64,000 bases of DNA from contig CAVDHB010000027.1 in the NCBI GenBank assembly GCA_963608705.1, positions 62,001-126,000 on the forward strand, written 5' to 3'. The stretch is from CAVDHB01 sp963608705. Lineage in GTDB: Bacteria > Bacteroidota > Bacteroidia > Bacteroidales > Bacteroidaceae. Shown here piece after piece: positions 25,812-34,120 of the stretch. The translations under genes were made by a program, and so were the position numbers. Within the stretch, counting starts at the first letter, position 1, and each line of letters begins with the position of its first letter. The notes beneath the pieces are model-generated. The model did no database searches. It had not been told where the DNA came from and worked only from the letters and a program-made list of their open reading frames with translations.

Positions 25812-26972
25812 ATGGCTCAACAAGATTATTACGAGGTGCTGGGTGTCTCTAAAGACGCTTCGGCAGACGAGATAAAGAAAGCCTACCGCAAGATAGCTAT
25901 AAAGTACCATCCGGACAGGAACCCCGGCAACAAGGAGGCGGAGGAGAAGTTCAAAACCGCCGCCGAAGCCTATGAGGTGTTGCACGACCCGGAGAAAAGA
26001 CAACGCTATGACCAGTTCGGACCGGAAGGCGTGAACGGTGCGGGCGGATTCGGCGGTGGTGGTGCCGCAGGCATGAACATGGACGATATCTTCTCCATGT
26101 TCGGCGACATCTTCGGCGGAAGAGGCGGCGGTTTCGGCGGATTCCAAAACCAAGGACAAGCGCAAGAAGCCAAGTTCCGCGGGTCTGACCTGCGGGTACG
26201 GGCGAAAGTGACCTTGCAGGAAATCGCGAAGGGTGTCACCAAGAAATTCAAGGTGCACAAATACGTGACCTGTTCCCACTGCCACGGAAGCGGCGCAAAA
26301 GACGGAGCGAACAGCTCTGTGACCTGTCCCACGTGTCACGGAAGCGGTGTGGTGACGCACACCACCCGTAGTTTCTTCGGCATCATGCAGCAGCAGGAAG
26401 TTTGTCCGCAATGTCACGGAGAAGGGAAAATCATCAAGGACAAATGCGCCATGTGCAACGGCGAGGGTGTCATGATGGGCGAGGAAATCATCGAGGTGAA
26501 CATCCCCGCAGGCGTGGCGAACGGCATGGTAGTGAACATTCCTGGAAAAGGAAACGCCGGAAGACACAACGGCATACCGGGCGACTTGTCGGTGGTCATT
26601 GAGGAAGTGCCGGACGAGAACTTCATCCGTGATGACAACGACTTGATTTACAATCTGCTGATCAGTGTGCCGACAGCCGCATTGGGCGGTACGGTGGAAG
26701 TACCCACGCTGGACGGCACGGCCAAGATAAAAATAGAGCCGGGGACACAACCGGGCAAGGTTCTCCGTCTGAGAGGGAAAGGACTGCCCAGCGTGAGAGG
26801 CTATGGCAGCGGTACGGGAGATTTGAAGATACAAATCAGCGTCTATGTGCCGGAAACACTTACCAAGGAAGAGAAAAACCAGATGGAGGAATGGGCGAAA
26901 AGCGACAGTTTCAAGCCCAATCCAAGCATCAAGGACAAGATTTTCGCACGTTTTAAAAGCCTTTTTGAATAA
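25812..26972 (+). CDS. dnaJ: Chaperone DnaJ
   Basis: Hsp40 co-chaperone that stimulates DnaK; 386 residues. The J domain holds the HPD motif (YHPDRNPGN, about 34-36), then a Gly/Phe-rich linker with GGFGGGGAAG, four zinc repeats (CSHCHGSG, CPTCHGSG, CPQCHGEG, CAMCNGEG) and the C-terminal substrate-binding domains. All elements of a type I DnaJ are present. folC begins at the base after its stop codon. Confidence 0.97.
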   Translation: MAQQDYYEVLGVSKDASADEIKKAYRKIAIKYHPDRNPGNKEAEEKFKTAAEAYEVLHDPEKRQRYDQFGPEGVNGAGGFGGGGAAGMNMDDIFSMFGDIFGGRGGGFGGFQNQGQAQEAKFRGSDLRVRAKVTLQEIAKGVTKKFKVHKYVTCSHCHGSGAKDGANSSVTCPTCHGSGVVTHTTRSFFGIMQQQEVCPQCHGEGKIIKDKCAMCNGEGVMMGEEIIEVNIPAGVANGMVVNIPGKGNAGRHNGIPGDLSVVIEEVPDENFIRDDNDLIYNLLISVPTAALGGTVEVPTLDGTAKIKIEPGTQPGKVLRLRGKGLPSVRGYGSGTGDLKIQISVYVPETLTKEEKNQMEEWAKSDSFKPNPSIKDKIFARFKSLFE

Positions 26973-28271
26973 ATGAACTACGAGGAAACCGTAGAATATC
27001 TATACAACAGCACCCCCGTCTTCGAGAAAATCGGAGCGGGGGCTTATAAAGAGGGACTGTCCAACTCCCTTGCGCTGGACGCGCATTTCAACCATCCCCA
27101 CCGTCTGTTTAAAACCATCCATGTGGCCGGCACCAACGGCAAGGGTTCTTGCAGCCATACGTTGGCCGCCATCCTGCAAGCAGCTGGTTATAAGGTTGGC
27201 TTGTACACCTCTCCGCATTTGGTGGATTTCCGGGAACGCATCCGTGTGAACGGCAAGCCCATGGACAAGGACTATGTGGTGGATTTCGTGGAGCAGAACC
27301 GCGCGTTTTTCGAACCGCTCCACCCTTCTTTTTTCGAGCTGACCACTGCGATGGCCTTCCGCTACTTTGCGGACAAGAGAGTGGACATTGCGGTCATTGA
27401 GGTGGGATTGGGAGGAAGATTGGACTGCACCAATATCATCACCCCTGAACTCTCCGTCATCACAAACATCAGCTTTGACCACACACAGTTTCTGGGACAT
27501 ACCCTTGCGGCCATAGCCGGAGAAAAAGCGGGAATCATCAAGAAAGGTGTGCCCGTGGTAATTGGCGAAACCGTACCCGAAACCCGCACGGTGTTTGAAA
27601 AGAAGGCGGAGGAGATGCAAGCGCCCATTGTTTTCGCTGAAGACGAAAGACTGCTGCACGAGACGAAAGAGAAAGACGGCAAGTTCGAGTACCGCACCCG
27701 TTTCTATCCCTACTTGCAAGGAGAACTCACGGGACTCTGCCAAATCCGCAATACGAATACCATTTTGTCAGCCATCCGCCAACTTGTCAGTCTGCGCTAT
27801 GTCATTCCTGCACAGGCTGTGGAAGAAGGCTTCTCGCATGTATGTGAGCTCACAGGCTTGATGGGACGATGGCAGAAACTGCGAGAGCGTCCGTTGGTGA
27901 TATGTGACACGGGGCATAACGTAGGTTGCTTCGAATATCTTGCCAAGCAGCTACGAAGCGTGTCATGCAAGCGGCTTCGTATTGTGATAGGCATGGTGGA
28001 CGACAAGGACTATACCGAAGTGTTGTCCATGCTGCCGAAAACGGCTGTCTATTACTTCACCCAAGCCACCACTCATCGTGCCATTCCCGTAGAAGTGTTC
28101 GCAGAGGCGGCCCGTAAACAAGCCCTCCAAGGACAATGTTTCCCTTCTGTCCAGTCCGCCTATGAGGCGGCATTGAAAGACGCCGGGGAAGACGACTTCG
28201 TTTTTGTCGGAGGAAGCAGCTATGTGGTAGCTGATTTGCTGACGGCGTTTCCACCGTCTTGCATCCGCTGA
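26973..28271 (+). CDS. folC: Folylpolyglutamate synthase/dihydrofolate synthase
   Basis: Mur-ligase-family enzyme that adds glutamate to dihydropteroate and to reduced folates; 432 residues. The P-loop is HVAGTNGKGSCS (about 49-60), the folate-binding loop is YTSPHLVDFRERIRVNG, then GLGGRLDCTN and SFDHTQFLG are typical. The C-terminal domain has RPLVICDTGHNV. It abuts dnaJ with no spacer and shares its transcript, an unusual but simple partner for chaperone genes. A terminator follows. Confidence 0.95.
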   Translation: MNYEETVEYLYNSTPVFEKIGAGAYKEGLSNSLALDAHFNHPHRLFKTIHVAGTNGKGSCSHTLAAILQAAGYKVGLYTSPHLVDFRERIRVNGKPMDKDYVVDFVEQNRAFFEPLHPSFFELTTAMAFRYFADKRVDIAVIEVGLGGRLDCTNIITPELSVITNISFDHTQFLGHTLAAIAGEKAGIIKKGVPVVIGETVPETRTVFEKKAEEMQAPIVFAEDERLLHETKEKDGKFEYRTRFYPYLQGELTGLCQIRNTNTILSAIRQLVSLRYVIPAQAVEEGFSHVCELTGLMGRWQKLRERPLVICDTGHNVGCFEYLAKQLRSVSCKRLRIVIGMVDDKDYTEVLSMLPKTAVYYFTQATTHRAIPVEVFAEAARKQALQGQCFPSVQSAYEAALKDAGEDDFVFVGGSSYVVADLLTAFPPSCIR

Positions 28272-28280
28272 TGAATATCG

Positions 28281-28314
28281 AAAAAAGGCGAGTCAATCAA
28301 GACCCGCCTTTTTT
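28281..28314. terminator. Terminator between convergent folC and zinc-ribbon gene
   Basis: AAAAAAGGCGAGTC pairs with GACCCGCCTTTTTT around AATCAA, with one mismatch. The A-run on the left and T-run on the right let it work in both directions, fitting its place between convergent genes. Confidence 0.85.
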
Positions 28315-28361
28315 ATTCATCCGTCAAGAATGTTCTTTTGTATCTCTGAAGAGTTTTATAG

Positions 28362-29195
28362 TTAATCTTCCTCTTTCTTAAGTCTGCTGCGTAAAGAGCG
28401 GCGTTTCTTCGGTTTGTCAGTCTCTGCGATTTCCTCTTTGATTCCCGCCAGTTCCGGGTCAATCATGATTCGTCCGCAGTACTCACATACGATGATTTTC
28501 TTGTGCATACGGATGTCTACCTGACGCTGTGGCGGAATCTTGGCGAAGCAACCTCCGCAGGCGCCACGCTGTACGGCCACGATACCCAATCCGTTACGGC
28601 AGTTCTTACGAATCATCTTGAAGGAAGTCAGCAGACGGGGTTCAATGGTTTTCTCCAAAGCCTCGGCCTTCTCGTCAAGTTTTTCCTCTTTCTCGTGTGT
28701 CTCGGCAATGATATTCTCCAATTCCGCCTTCTTCTCGTCCAATGCCTGCTTGCGATCGTTCAGTGTTTGCTGGCAGTCTTCGATGTCCTTCATGCGCATC
28801 TCTTTTGCGGCATTCGCCTCGCGTATCTTCTTCTGGCAAAGCTCAATTTCCAGGTTCTGATACTCGATTTCCTTGGACAAGGTATCGAATTGACGGTTGT
28901 TGCTGACGTTCTTAATCTGCTCGTTGTATTTGTCAATGGAAGCCTGTGCCTCTTTCACCTCACGATTTCTGTCCGTTATCGCCTTGTCCAGCTCTGCCAG
29001 AGAATCCTCGAACTTGTGAATACGGGTGTTCAGCCCCTCAATCTCGTCTTCCAAGTCCTGCACTTCCAGCGGAAGTTCTCCCCGGAGTGTCTTGATTTCG
29101 TCAATCTCGGAGAGCATTGTCTGTAACTGGTACAAAGATTTCAGCTTCTGTTCGACAGTCATTTCTGCCTGAGTTTTCTTCACTTCTCTTGCCAT
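28362..29195 (-). CDS. Coiled-coil protein with C4 zinc ribbon
   Basis: Member of the C4-type zinc-ribbon family (zf-RING_7/CT398-like), 277 residues. A long coiled coil covers about residues 15-190 (Glu/Lys/Leu-rich heptads). The zinc ribbon follows with GACGGCF and VCEYCG (C-x2-C, about 20 residues, C-x2-C). The C-terminus is basic (KPKKRRSLRSRLKK). The family is widely conserved with no firm function; a nucleic-acid-associated role is often suggested. It lies 4 nt downstream of the Nif3 gene, a pairing that is common in many bacteria. Confidence 0.9.
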   Translation of the reverse strand: MAREVKKTQAEMTVEQKLKSLYQLQTMLSEIDEIKTLRGELPLEVQDLEDEIEGLNTRIHKFEDSLAELDKAITDRNREVKEAQASIDKYNEQIKNVSNNRQFDTLSKEIEYQNLEIELCQKKIREANAAKEMRMKDIEDCQQTLNDRKQALDEKKAELENIIAETHEKEEKLDEKAEALEKTIEPRLLTSFKMIRKNCRNGLGIVAVQRGACGGCFAKIPPQRQVDIRMHKKIIVCEYCGRIMIDPELAGIKEEIAETDKPKKRRSLRSRLKKEED

Positions 29196-29199
29196 GATT

Positions 29200-29979
29200 T
29201 TATAAATATTTTATTGGATTCGTATGAATGGTGGTGTCCTCAATCCGCAGCGTGGGAAACGCCTCTTGCAACACCCGGTGAAGCAAGCCGATGGTGAACT
29301 GCTCGCTTTCGTAATGTCCGGTATCCACCAAGAGCATCTTTTCTTCCAAACCGAAGAAGTCGTGGTACTTGATTTCGCCCGTGTAGAAAGCGTCCGCATC
29401 CGCACGCAAGGCGTCGGGAATGAGGAACGCACCGGCACCGCCGCATAACGCCACTTTCTGTATAGGTTTGCGGAAGTCGTTATGCCGCACACAGTCGGCC
29501 TTGAATTCCTGCTTGATCCACTGGAGAAAATCCGTGGGAGAGATTGATTTCTCAAACTCCCCTATCACACCGCTTCCCGCACCCGTTTGAAGTGCGGAAG
29601 GAACTAAAGGCTTCACATTGCTTAGTCCCAGCTTCTGCGCCATCTCGTAAGAGACACCTCCCGGCGCATTATCCAGACTGGTATGAGCCGCATAGACGGC
29701 AATATGATTCTCTATGGCCTTTATCACGCAACGAGGCACATACCCTTCTTCCGTGATACGTTTGCATCCGTGAAAGAGCAATGGATGATGAGCCACCACA
29801 AGATTGCAGTCCTTTTTCCGGGCTTCATCCAGCACCTTTTCAGTCACGTCCAGACACACTAATGCCCCTGAGACCTCCGCCGTTGTTAGTCCGATTTGCA
29901 GTCCTGAATTGTCATAACTGTCCTGCAAGGGCAACGGCGCAAATTTTTCAAGGGCACCCACTATTTCTTTTAGTTGCAT
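29200..29979 (-). CDS. Nif3-like dinuclear metal-centre protein (DUF34)
   Basis: NIF3/YbgI-family protein that forms a ring-shaped hexamer with a two-metal site. The 259-residue form lacks the PII-like insertion of longer homologues. Metal ligands are visible in VVAHHPLLFHG, AAHTSLDNAPGG and the C-terminal DTGHYESEQF. It has been annotated as GTP cyclohydrolase type 2, but the function of the family is not settled. CAAAGTTA at 30002-30009 reads TAACTTTG on the minus strand, a good -7 element for a two-gene unit with the zinc-ribbon protein. Confidence 0.92.
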   Translation of the reverse strand: MQLKEIVGALEKFAPLPLQDSYDNSGLQIGLTTAEVSGALVCLDVTEKVLDEARKKDCNLVVAHHPLLFHGCKRITEEGYVPRCVIKAIENHIAVYAAHTSLDNAPGGVSYEMAQKLGLSNVKPLVPSALQTGAGSGVIGEFEKSISPTDFLQWIKQEFKADCVRHNDFRKPIQKVALCGGAGAFLIPDALRADADAFYTGEIKYHDFFGLEEKMLLVDTGHYESEQFTIGLLHRVLQEAFPTLRIEDTTIHTNPIKYL

Positions 29980-30157
29980 TGAAGATTCTTGAATTTAGGC
30001 GCAAAGTTACAAAAAATATGGCAAGAGAACAACCTCTCACGGAATATCTTACCCAAGAAATCTGAAAAAAGGAATCGTTTTCCCCTTTACGACTATCCTA
30101 TGGTATCCATCCACATCCTTTGCCACAAGCCATACAGAGGAAAACGATTCCTCTTGG

Positions 30158-30385
30158 TCAACTGTAATATGTGGTGTTTAACAACTTGACAATGGACAAT
30201 TCAATCTTTTCCGCCGAATTGTCGAATTGAATCTTGTCCTCTTGGCTGAGCCAGCCAATGGCTGCGTTCAATTCCCTGTCACGCAATCCGGTAATTTCCT
30301 TCAATTGTCCGTAATTAACAGCTTTGCCGTCCTTGAGTGCTTTGTAGATAATGCCGGCATTTCTTTTGATTTGTTCTCTGTCCAT
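30158..30385 (-). CDS. Small winged-helix protein (DUF2582-like)
   Basis: A 75-residue protein with a winged helix-turn-helix: IIYKALKDGKAVNYGQLKEITGL followed by AIGWLSQEDKI. This resembles the small winged-helix family (DUF2582) found in Bacteroidetes and archaea, whose role is unknown; DNA binding is likely. The ATG at 30385 is preferred over the longer ORF because CAAATATA at 30440-30447 (TATATTTG on the minus strand) is a good promoter element lying inside the longer form. It appears to be a single gene. Confidence 0.8.
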   Translation of the reverse strand: MDREQIKRNAGIIYKALKDGKAVNYGQLKEITGLRDRELNAAIGWLSQEDKIQFDNSAEKIELSIVKLLNTTYYS

Positions 30386-30491
30386 ACGTTTTCTTACTAA
30401 TTTAAAGGTTATAAACAATGTATTAAGAGTTCTCGTTCGCAAATATAAGGATTTTCCGTTGAACAGGAAGCCTTTTGAATGTTAAAAAGAC

Positions 30492-30542
30492 ATTATAAAG
30501 GTGGAAATAAGAGGGAGAAATCCCCCTCTTCCACTTTTATAA
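30492..30542 (-). terminator. Terminator of the AEC transporter unit
   Basis: On the minus strand GTGGAA plus GAGGG pairs with CCCTC plus TTCCAC, and the stem is extended by AAAG/CTTT and followed by T-rich sequence. It lies directly after the stop of the AEC gene. Confidence 0.75.
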
Positions 30543-30543
30543 C

Positions 30544-31452
30544 TTAAAGAAACAATGTAATCAGTGGTATGGTAATAACTGATAACAAAGTGGTTATAAA
30601 CGTACCCTCGGACATCACTGTCACGTCCTTCTGATAACGGACGCAAAAAAGTGTTCCATAAGATGCGACTGGCATGGCACAGATAACAGCGTTCACTTGA
30701 TTCACCATGGTGTCTGTATTAAAGAGCTTGAAGAAATAGTAAATCAAAAGAGGCGCTACAATCAGTCGCATGGCCGCCATGAGGTATATCGGCAAAGAGC
30801 CGCCCATCTTTTTCACCGGCACAGTACTCAGCGAGGAGCCTATCAGCAGCAAGGCACCTGGCACCGTCACGTTTCCCAATAGCTGGCAGGGTTGCGCGAT
30901 TACCGTGGGCATTTTGGTGCCGATTACCACGATAATCATCGCCAGATACGAGGCTATCATCGCAGGGGTGAAGAAAAGTCTCCAGTCAAACTTGGCTTTC
31001 TCCCCTCCTCCCGTGACGAACATGATACCGACCAGGAAAATCAACAACGTATTGGGGAAATTGACCACGGCCGCATAGAATATAGCCTTGGGGCCGAAGA
31101 TGGCCGAAACCACAGGATAACCGATGAACCCCACATTGCCGAAAGTCAGCATGAAGCTGTACAATCCCCGCTGTGTCTTAGGGATGGGAAGGATTTTCGG
31201 GAAATAGATGCCAAGGATAATGAGAATACCATACGTCACGAAACCCACGATAAGCAAAGGCAATATCAGGTTCTTCTCTGGCAGCGAGTCTCCCATTACG
31301 GACGACAGGATAAGGCAGGGACAGGAAACCTGAATGATGAAAACGGAAAGTTTCCTGTCAAACTCACCGTCCATTATCTTGATTCTACGCAGCAAATATC
31401 CGACAACCACGATGATGAACAACACCACCATCTGTATCTCTATCTTTTCCAT
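30544..31452 (-). CDS. AEC-family transporter
   Basis: Auxin-efflux-carrier-type inner membrane transporter, 302 residues with about ten hydrophobic segments spread over the length. Family signatures include TFGNVGFIGYPVVSAIFG and the C-terminal half ALLLIGSSLS and ICAMPVASYGTLF. Bacterial members export or import organic anions; the substrate here is unknown. It follows mazG by 3 nt on the same strand, so the two form one transcript. Confidence 0.9.
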   Translation of the reverse strand: MEKIEIQMVVLFIIVVVGYLLRRIKIMDGEFDRKLSVFIIQVSCPCLILSSVMGDSLPEKNLILPLLIVGFVTYGILIILGIYFPKILPIPKTQRGLYSFMLTFGNVGFIGYPVVSAIFGPKAIFYAAVVNFPNTLLIFLVGIMFVTGGGEKAKFDWRLFFTPAMIASYLAMIIVVIGTKMPTVIAQPCQLLGNVTVPGALLLIGSSLSTVPVKKMGGSLPIYLMAAMRLIVAPLLIYYFFKLFNTDTMVNQVNAVICAMPVASYGTLFCVRYQKDVTVMSEGTFITTLLSVITIPLITLFL

Positions 31453-31455
31453 GTT

Positions 31456-32250
31456 CTATTTTTGTTTTGCCTCCAACGACTTGGCTTCATCCCATAGTGC
31501 GTCCATTTCCTTGAGAGTCATATCTTTGAGTTCTTTCCCCTCCAGTTTCGCTTTAGCCTCTACATAGTTGAAACGGCGGATGAACTTGCGGTTCGTTTTC
31601 TCCAAGGCGTTGTCCGGGTTCAGATGATAAAGCCTGGCGGCGTTAATCACGCTGAAAAGGAAGTCGCCCAGTTCCTGTGTGGATTTTTCCTTGTCCTCTT
31701 TCCGCAATTCGGTCTCCAATTCTCCCAGTTCCTCTCTCACTTTGTCCCATACTTGCTCCTTCACATCCCAGTCGAATCCCACATTCCGGGCTTTGTCTTG
31801 AATGCGGTACGCCTTGATCAGTGAAGGCAAAGCCGCGGGCACACCTGAAAGAACCGTCTTGTTGCCGTCCTTTTCCTTTTGTTTCAGCTGCTCCCAGTTT
31901 TCGGACACTTTCTCCGCCGTGTCTGCCTTCACTTGGCCATACACATGAGGATGGCGGTATATCAGCTTATCACATAGTTGGTTGCATACATCCGCAATGT
32001 CAAAATCATTCGTCTCGCTGCCGATTTTCGCATAGAATACCACATGAAGCAGCACGTCTCCCAGCTCCTTGCAAATGTTCTTCTCGTCATGGTTCATCAA
32101 AGCGTCCGCCAGTTCGAACACCTCTTCTATAGTGTTAGGCCGCAGGCTCTCATTCGTCTGTTTCCTGTCCCACGGGCATTTCACACGAAGCGTGTCCATC
32201 ACATCGAGCAAGCGTCCGAAAGCCGCTAATTTTTCTTCTTTTGAGTGCAT
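31456..32250 (-). CDS. mazG: Nucleoside triphosphate pyrophosphohydrolase MazG
   Basis: House-cleaning enzyme that hydrolyses (d)NTPs to NMP and pyrophosphate; 264 residues, the usual two-domain length. The N-terminal domain has KCPWDRKQT, the EEVFELADAL and ELGDVLLHVVF metal-binding helices (EExxE...ExxD). The second domain repeats the pattern with ELGDFLFSVINAARL. This agrees with E. coli MazG rather than the short phage type. It leads a two-gene unit with the AEC transporter. Confidence 0.95.
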   Translation of the reverse strand: MHSKEEKLAAFGRLLDVMDTLRVKCPWDRKQTNESLRPNTIEEVFELADALMNHDEKNICKELGDVLLHVVFYAKIGSETNDFDIADVCNQLCDKLIYRHPHVYGQVKADTAEKVSENWEQLKQKEKDGNKTVLSGVPAALPSLIKAYRIQDKARNVGFDWDVKEQVWDKVREELGELETELRKEDKEKSTQELGDFLFSVINAARLYHLNPDNALEKTNRKFIRRFNYVEAKAKLEGKELKDMTLKEMDALWDEAKSLEAKQK

Positions 32251-32283
32251 ATTGTCTTACTAAGTGTTTGTATATGAACAAAG

Positions 32284-32315
32284 AAGGCAAGTCTATATCC
32301 AAGACTTGCCTTTCC
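32284..32315 (-). terminator. Terminator of the 41-residue gene
   Basis: AAGGCAAGTCT and AGACTTGCCTT form a perfect 11-bp stem; on the minus strand it is followed by CTTTGTTC. It lies 18 nt past the stop of the small gene. Confidence 0.75.
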
Positions 32316-32333
32316 GTCCATTCGCATTATCTA

Positions 32334-32459
32334 CTAATGGAGTTTTTTCTTTTTGCCCCCACCAAAGGGATTAGAACTGACAGAGTCTGTCATTTCGTAT
32401 GCCGGGGTGTGTTTCCCCTTGTGCATTTTCTTCGGTTTTTTGTTGCCTGCTGCTCCCAT
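32334..32459 (-). CDS. 41-residue basic protein, unknown function
   Basis: A small gene on the minus strand with ATG at 32457-32459 and TAG at 32334-32336. The product is Lys-, Gly- and His-rich: it starts MGAAGNKKPKKMHKGKH, has a middle TPAYEMTDSVSSNPF, and ends GGGKKKKLH. No signal peptide or membrane segment is present. Support for a real gene comes from the setting: an exact Bacteroidetes promoter about 90 nt upstream (32549-32579) and a perfect hairpin terminator directly downstream. The charged, Gly-containing composition recalls small ribosome- or nucleic-acid-associated proteins, but no family was recognised. The opposite-strand frame over the same bases has no such signals. Confidence 0.7.
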   Translation of the reverse strand: MGAAGNKKPKKMHKGKHTPAYEMTDSVSSNPFGGGKKKKLH

Positions 32460-32548
32460 AATTGTACAATTTTACTGTTAAACAATCTCATGAAGCTGTT
32501 CTGCGTCGTTGCAAAAAGGCGTCGTAGGACAAGTTTCAAAAACGGTTG

Positions 32549-32579
32549 CAAAGGTACAGGGTTTTACCTTTTCCTCAAA
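32549..32579 (-). promoter_or_regulatory. Bacteroidetes sigma promoter for the 41-residue gene
   Basis: On the minus strand TTTG (32579-32576), a 19 nt gap, then TACCTTTG (32556-32549). The match to the Bacteroides consensus is exact. The leader to the start codon is about 85 nt. Confidence 0.85.
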
Positions 32580-32600
32580 GTAAAATCTACTTAAATAGAT

Positions 32601-34106
32601 TTAATGCCGCTTCAAGAACAAGGAATGGTCAATGACCGGAGGCAACTCCTTCTCATAATGTGTCACCATGATCAACGTCTTGTCCTTCCGGCCGCAGAAC
32701 GCCGTGATAATGTCTTTTACCCTGCGGCGGTTCAAGTCGTCCAGTCCATGCAACGGCTCGTCCAGTATCAGCAACTCCGGATCCCGTACAAAGGCTCTTG
32801 CCAGCAGCACCAACCGTTGTTCTCCGCTGGAAAGTTTCAAGAACGTGGTGTCCGCCTTGTCCTCAATGCCGAAGATACGCATCCATCTCAGACACAAGGG
32901 GCGATCCGCCGGAGAGGCTTTTCGGTACAGCCCCACTGAGTCATGCAATCCGGAAGCCACAATCTCGATGGCCGGCACATCCTTCAGGTACGCCCGGTGC
33001 ATCTCCGGTGACACATAGCCGATATGCCGTTTGATATCCCAGATGCTTTCCCCTGTACCTCTCCTTCGTCCGAACAACGTGATAGGACAAGCGTATGCTT
33101 GCGGGTTGTCGGCGCACACCAGACTTAACAAGGTGGACTTTCCCGCTCCGTTCTCGCCAGACAACGCCCAGCGTTCACCACAGCGCACCGTCCAATCCAA
33201 GTCTTTCAGAATCACACGCTTGTCATATTGGATGCGTACATGGTCGAATTGGAGAATCACCTCTCCCTTTTGGGGCTGGGTGGAATCGCTTTTATAAGGA
33301 AGTCCGAGTATTTCCGCTTTCAAGTTTTCTGGCAACACATGGGTCGGGAACGGTTGTTTGTCAGCTAAGTATTCCGCCAATGTCTGCTTCTCCCCCACTA
33401 TTCTGTCTTCTACCGTGCATACGTGTGTGACAAAACCAGGAATGTCGTCCGTCTTGGACAACACCAGGACAAGCGTCAAGTCTCGTTGCAGCGACAAGGT
33501 ACGCAGCAGATTATTCAACAAGTCCCGTGTAGGAGCGTCCAGTCCGATAAAAGGATTGTCAAGAATCAACACCCTGGGATGCCACAGCAAGGTCTTGATA
33601 AGCTGGAATTTGCGTAGCTCGCCGCTGGAAAGCAGAATAATGTACTTTTTCAGTTGGCTTTCCATGCGGAATAGAGAGTACAGACTCTCTTTGAACTTCG
33701 TCCTGCGGTCAATCTCTTCCTTGTCTGAGACTCCCTTAAGCGTCCGTTGGAAAGTCTCATCCAGCAGTTGCGCCACCGTGGGCGTGTTTTCGTTGATTTC
33801 CTGCTGGTTCCACCGCTGCTGATAATAATAGGTAGCGTCACACGTGCCATAAGAATCCCTGAAAGCCACATATTTTATATTGTCGCTGGCCAAAGGCAAG
33901 GTAGAAGGGGCGAAATCGTAGTCTGGTTCTTTCCCTTTCAACCGATGGGCGGAAGTCAGCATATCGACCAGCATGGTCTTTCCTCCGCCGTTAGGCCCCA
34001 CAATGGCCCATTGTTCTCCCGCGTTAATTTCGATGTTCACGGGGTTCTTCATCTGGTAGGCTGGATTGCCCGGCACCCCGTTGGTGATTCGTATGACGTG
34101 TTGCAT
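32601..34106 (-). CDS. Twin-cassette ABC ATPase, ModF-like
   Basis: Soluble tandem ABC ATPase of the ModF/PhrA type, 501 residues from MQHVIRITNG (start 34106). Cassette 1 has Walker A GPNGGGKT (37-44) and signature LSSGE (159-163), but Walker B reads LILDNP with N184 in place of the catalytic Glu, and the H-loop site (about 217) has no His. Cassette 2 is complete: Walker A GENGAGKS (317-324), LSSGE (425-429), LLILDEP with E450, and H483 in VTHYEKE. No membrane partner is adjacent. ModF has been linked to molybdate uptake in E. coli, but the role of this group is not settled and there is no molybdenum gene here. It follows ruvC by 14 nt. Confidence 0.82.
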   Translation of the reverse strand: MQHVIRITNGVPGNPAYQMKNPVNIEINAGEQWAIVGPNGGGKTMLVDMLTSAHRLKGKEPDYDFAPSTLPLASDNIKYVAFRDSYGTCDATYYYQQRWNQQEINENTPTVAQLLDETFQRTLKGVSDKEEIDRRTKFKESLYSLFRMESQLKKYIILLSSGELRKFQLIKTLLWHPRVLILDNPFIGLDAPTRDLLNNLLRTLSLQRDLTLVLVLSKTDDIPGFVTHVCTVEDRIVGEKQTLAEYLADKQPFPTHVLPENLKAEILGLPYKSDSTQPQKGEVILQFDHVRIQYDKRVILKDLDWTVRCGERWALSGENGAGKSTLLSLVCADNPQAYACPITLFGRRRGTGESIWDIKRHIGYVSPEMHRAYLKDVPAIEIVASGLHDSVGLYRKASPADRPLCLRWMRIFGIEDKADTTFLKLSSGEQRLVLLARAFVRDPELLILDEPLHGLDDLNRRRVKDIITAFCGRKDKTLIMVTHYEKELPPVIDHSLFLKRH

Positions 34107-34120
34107 TGTTATGATGATTG

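Noticed and set aside
32241..32594. 117-residue plus-strand frame in the mazG to ModF-like gap
   Set aside because: The minus strand here has a 41-codon frame with a consensus promoter and terminator, and the plus frame runs through the hairpin and has neither.
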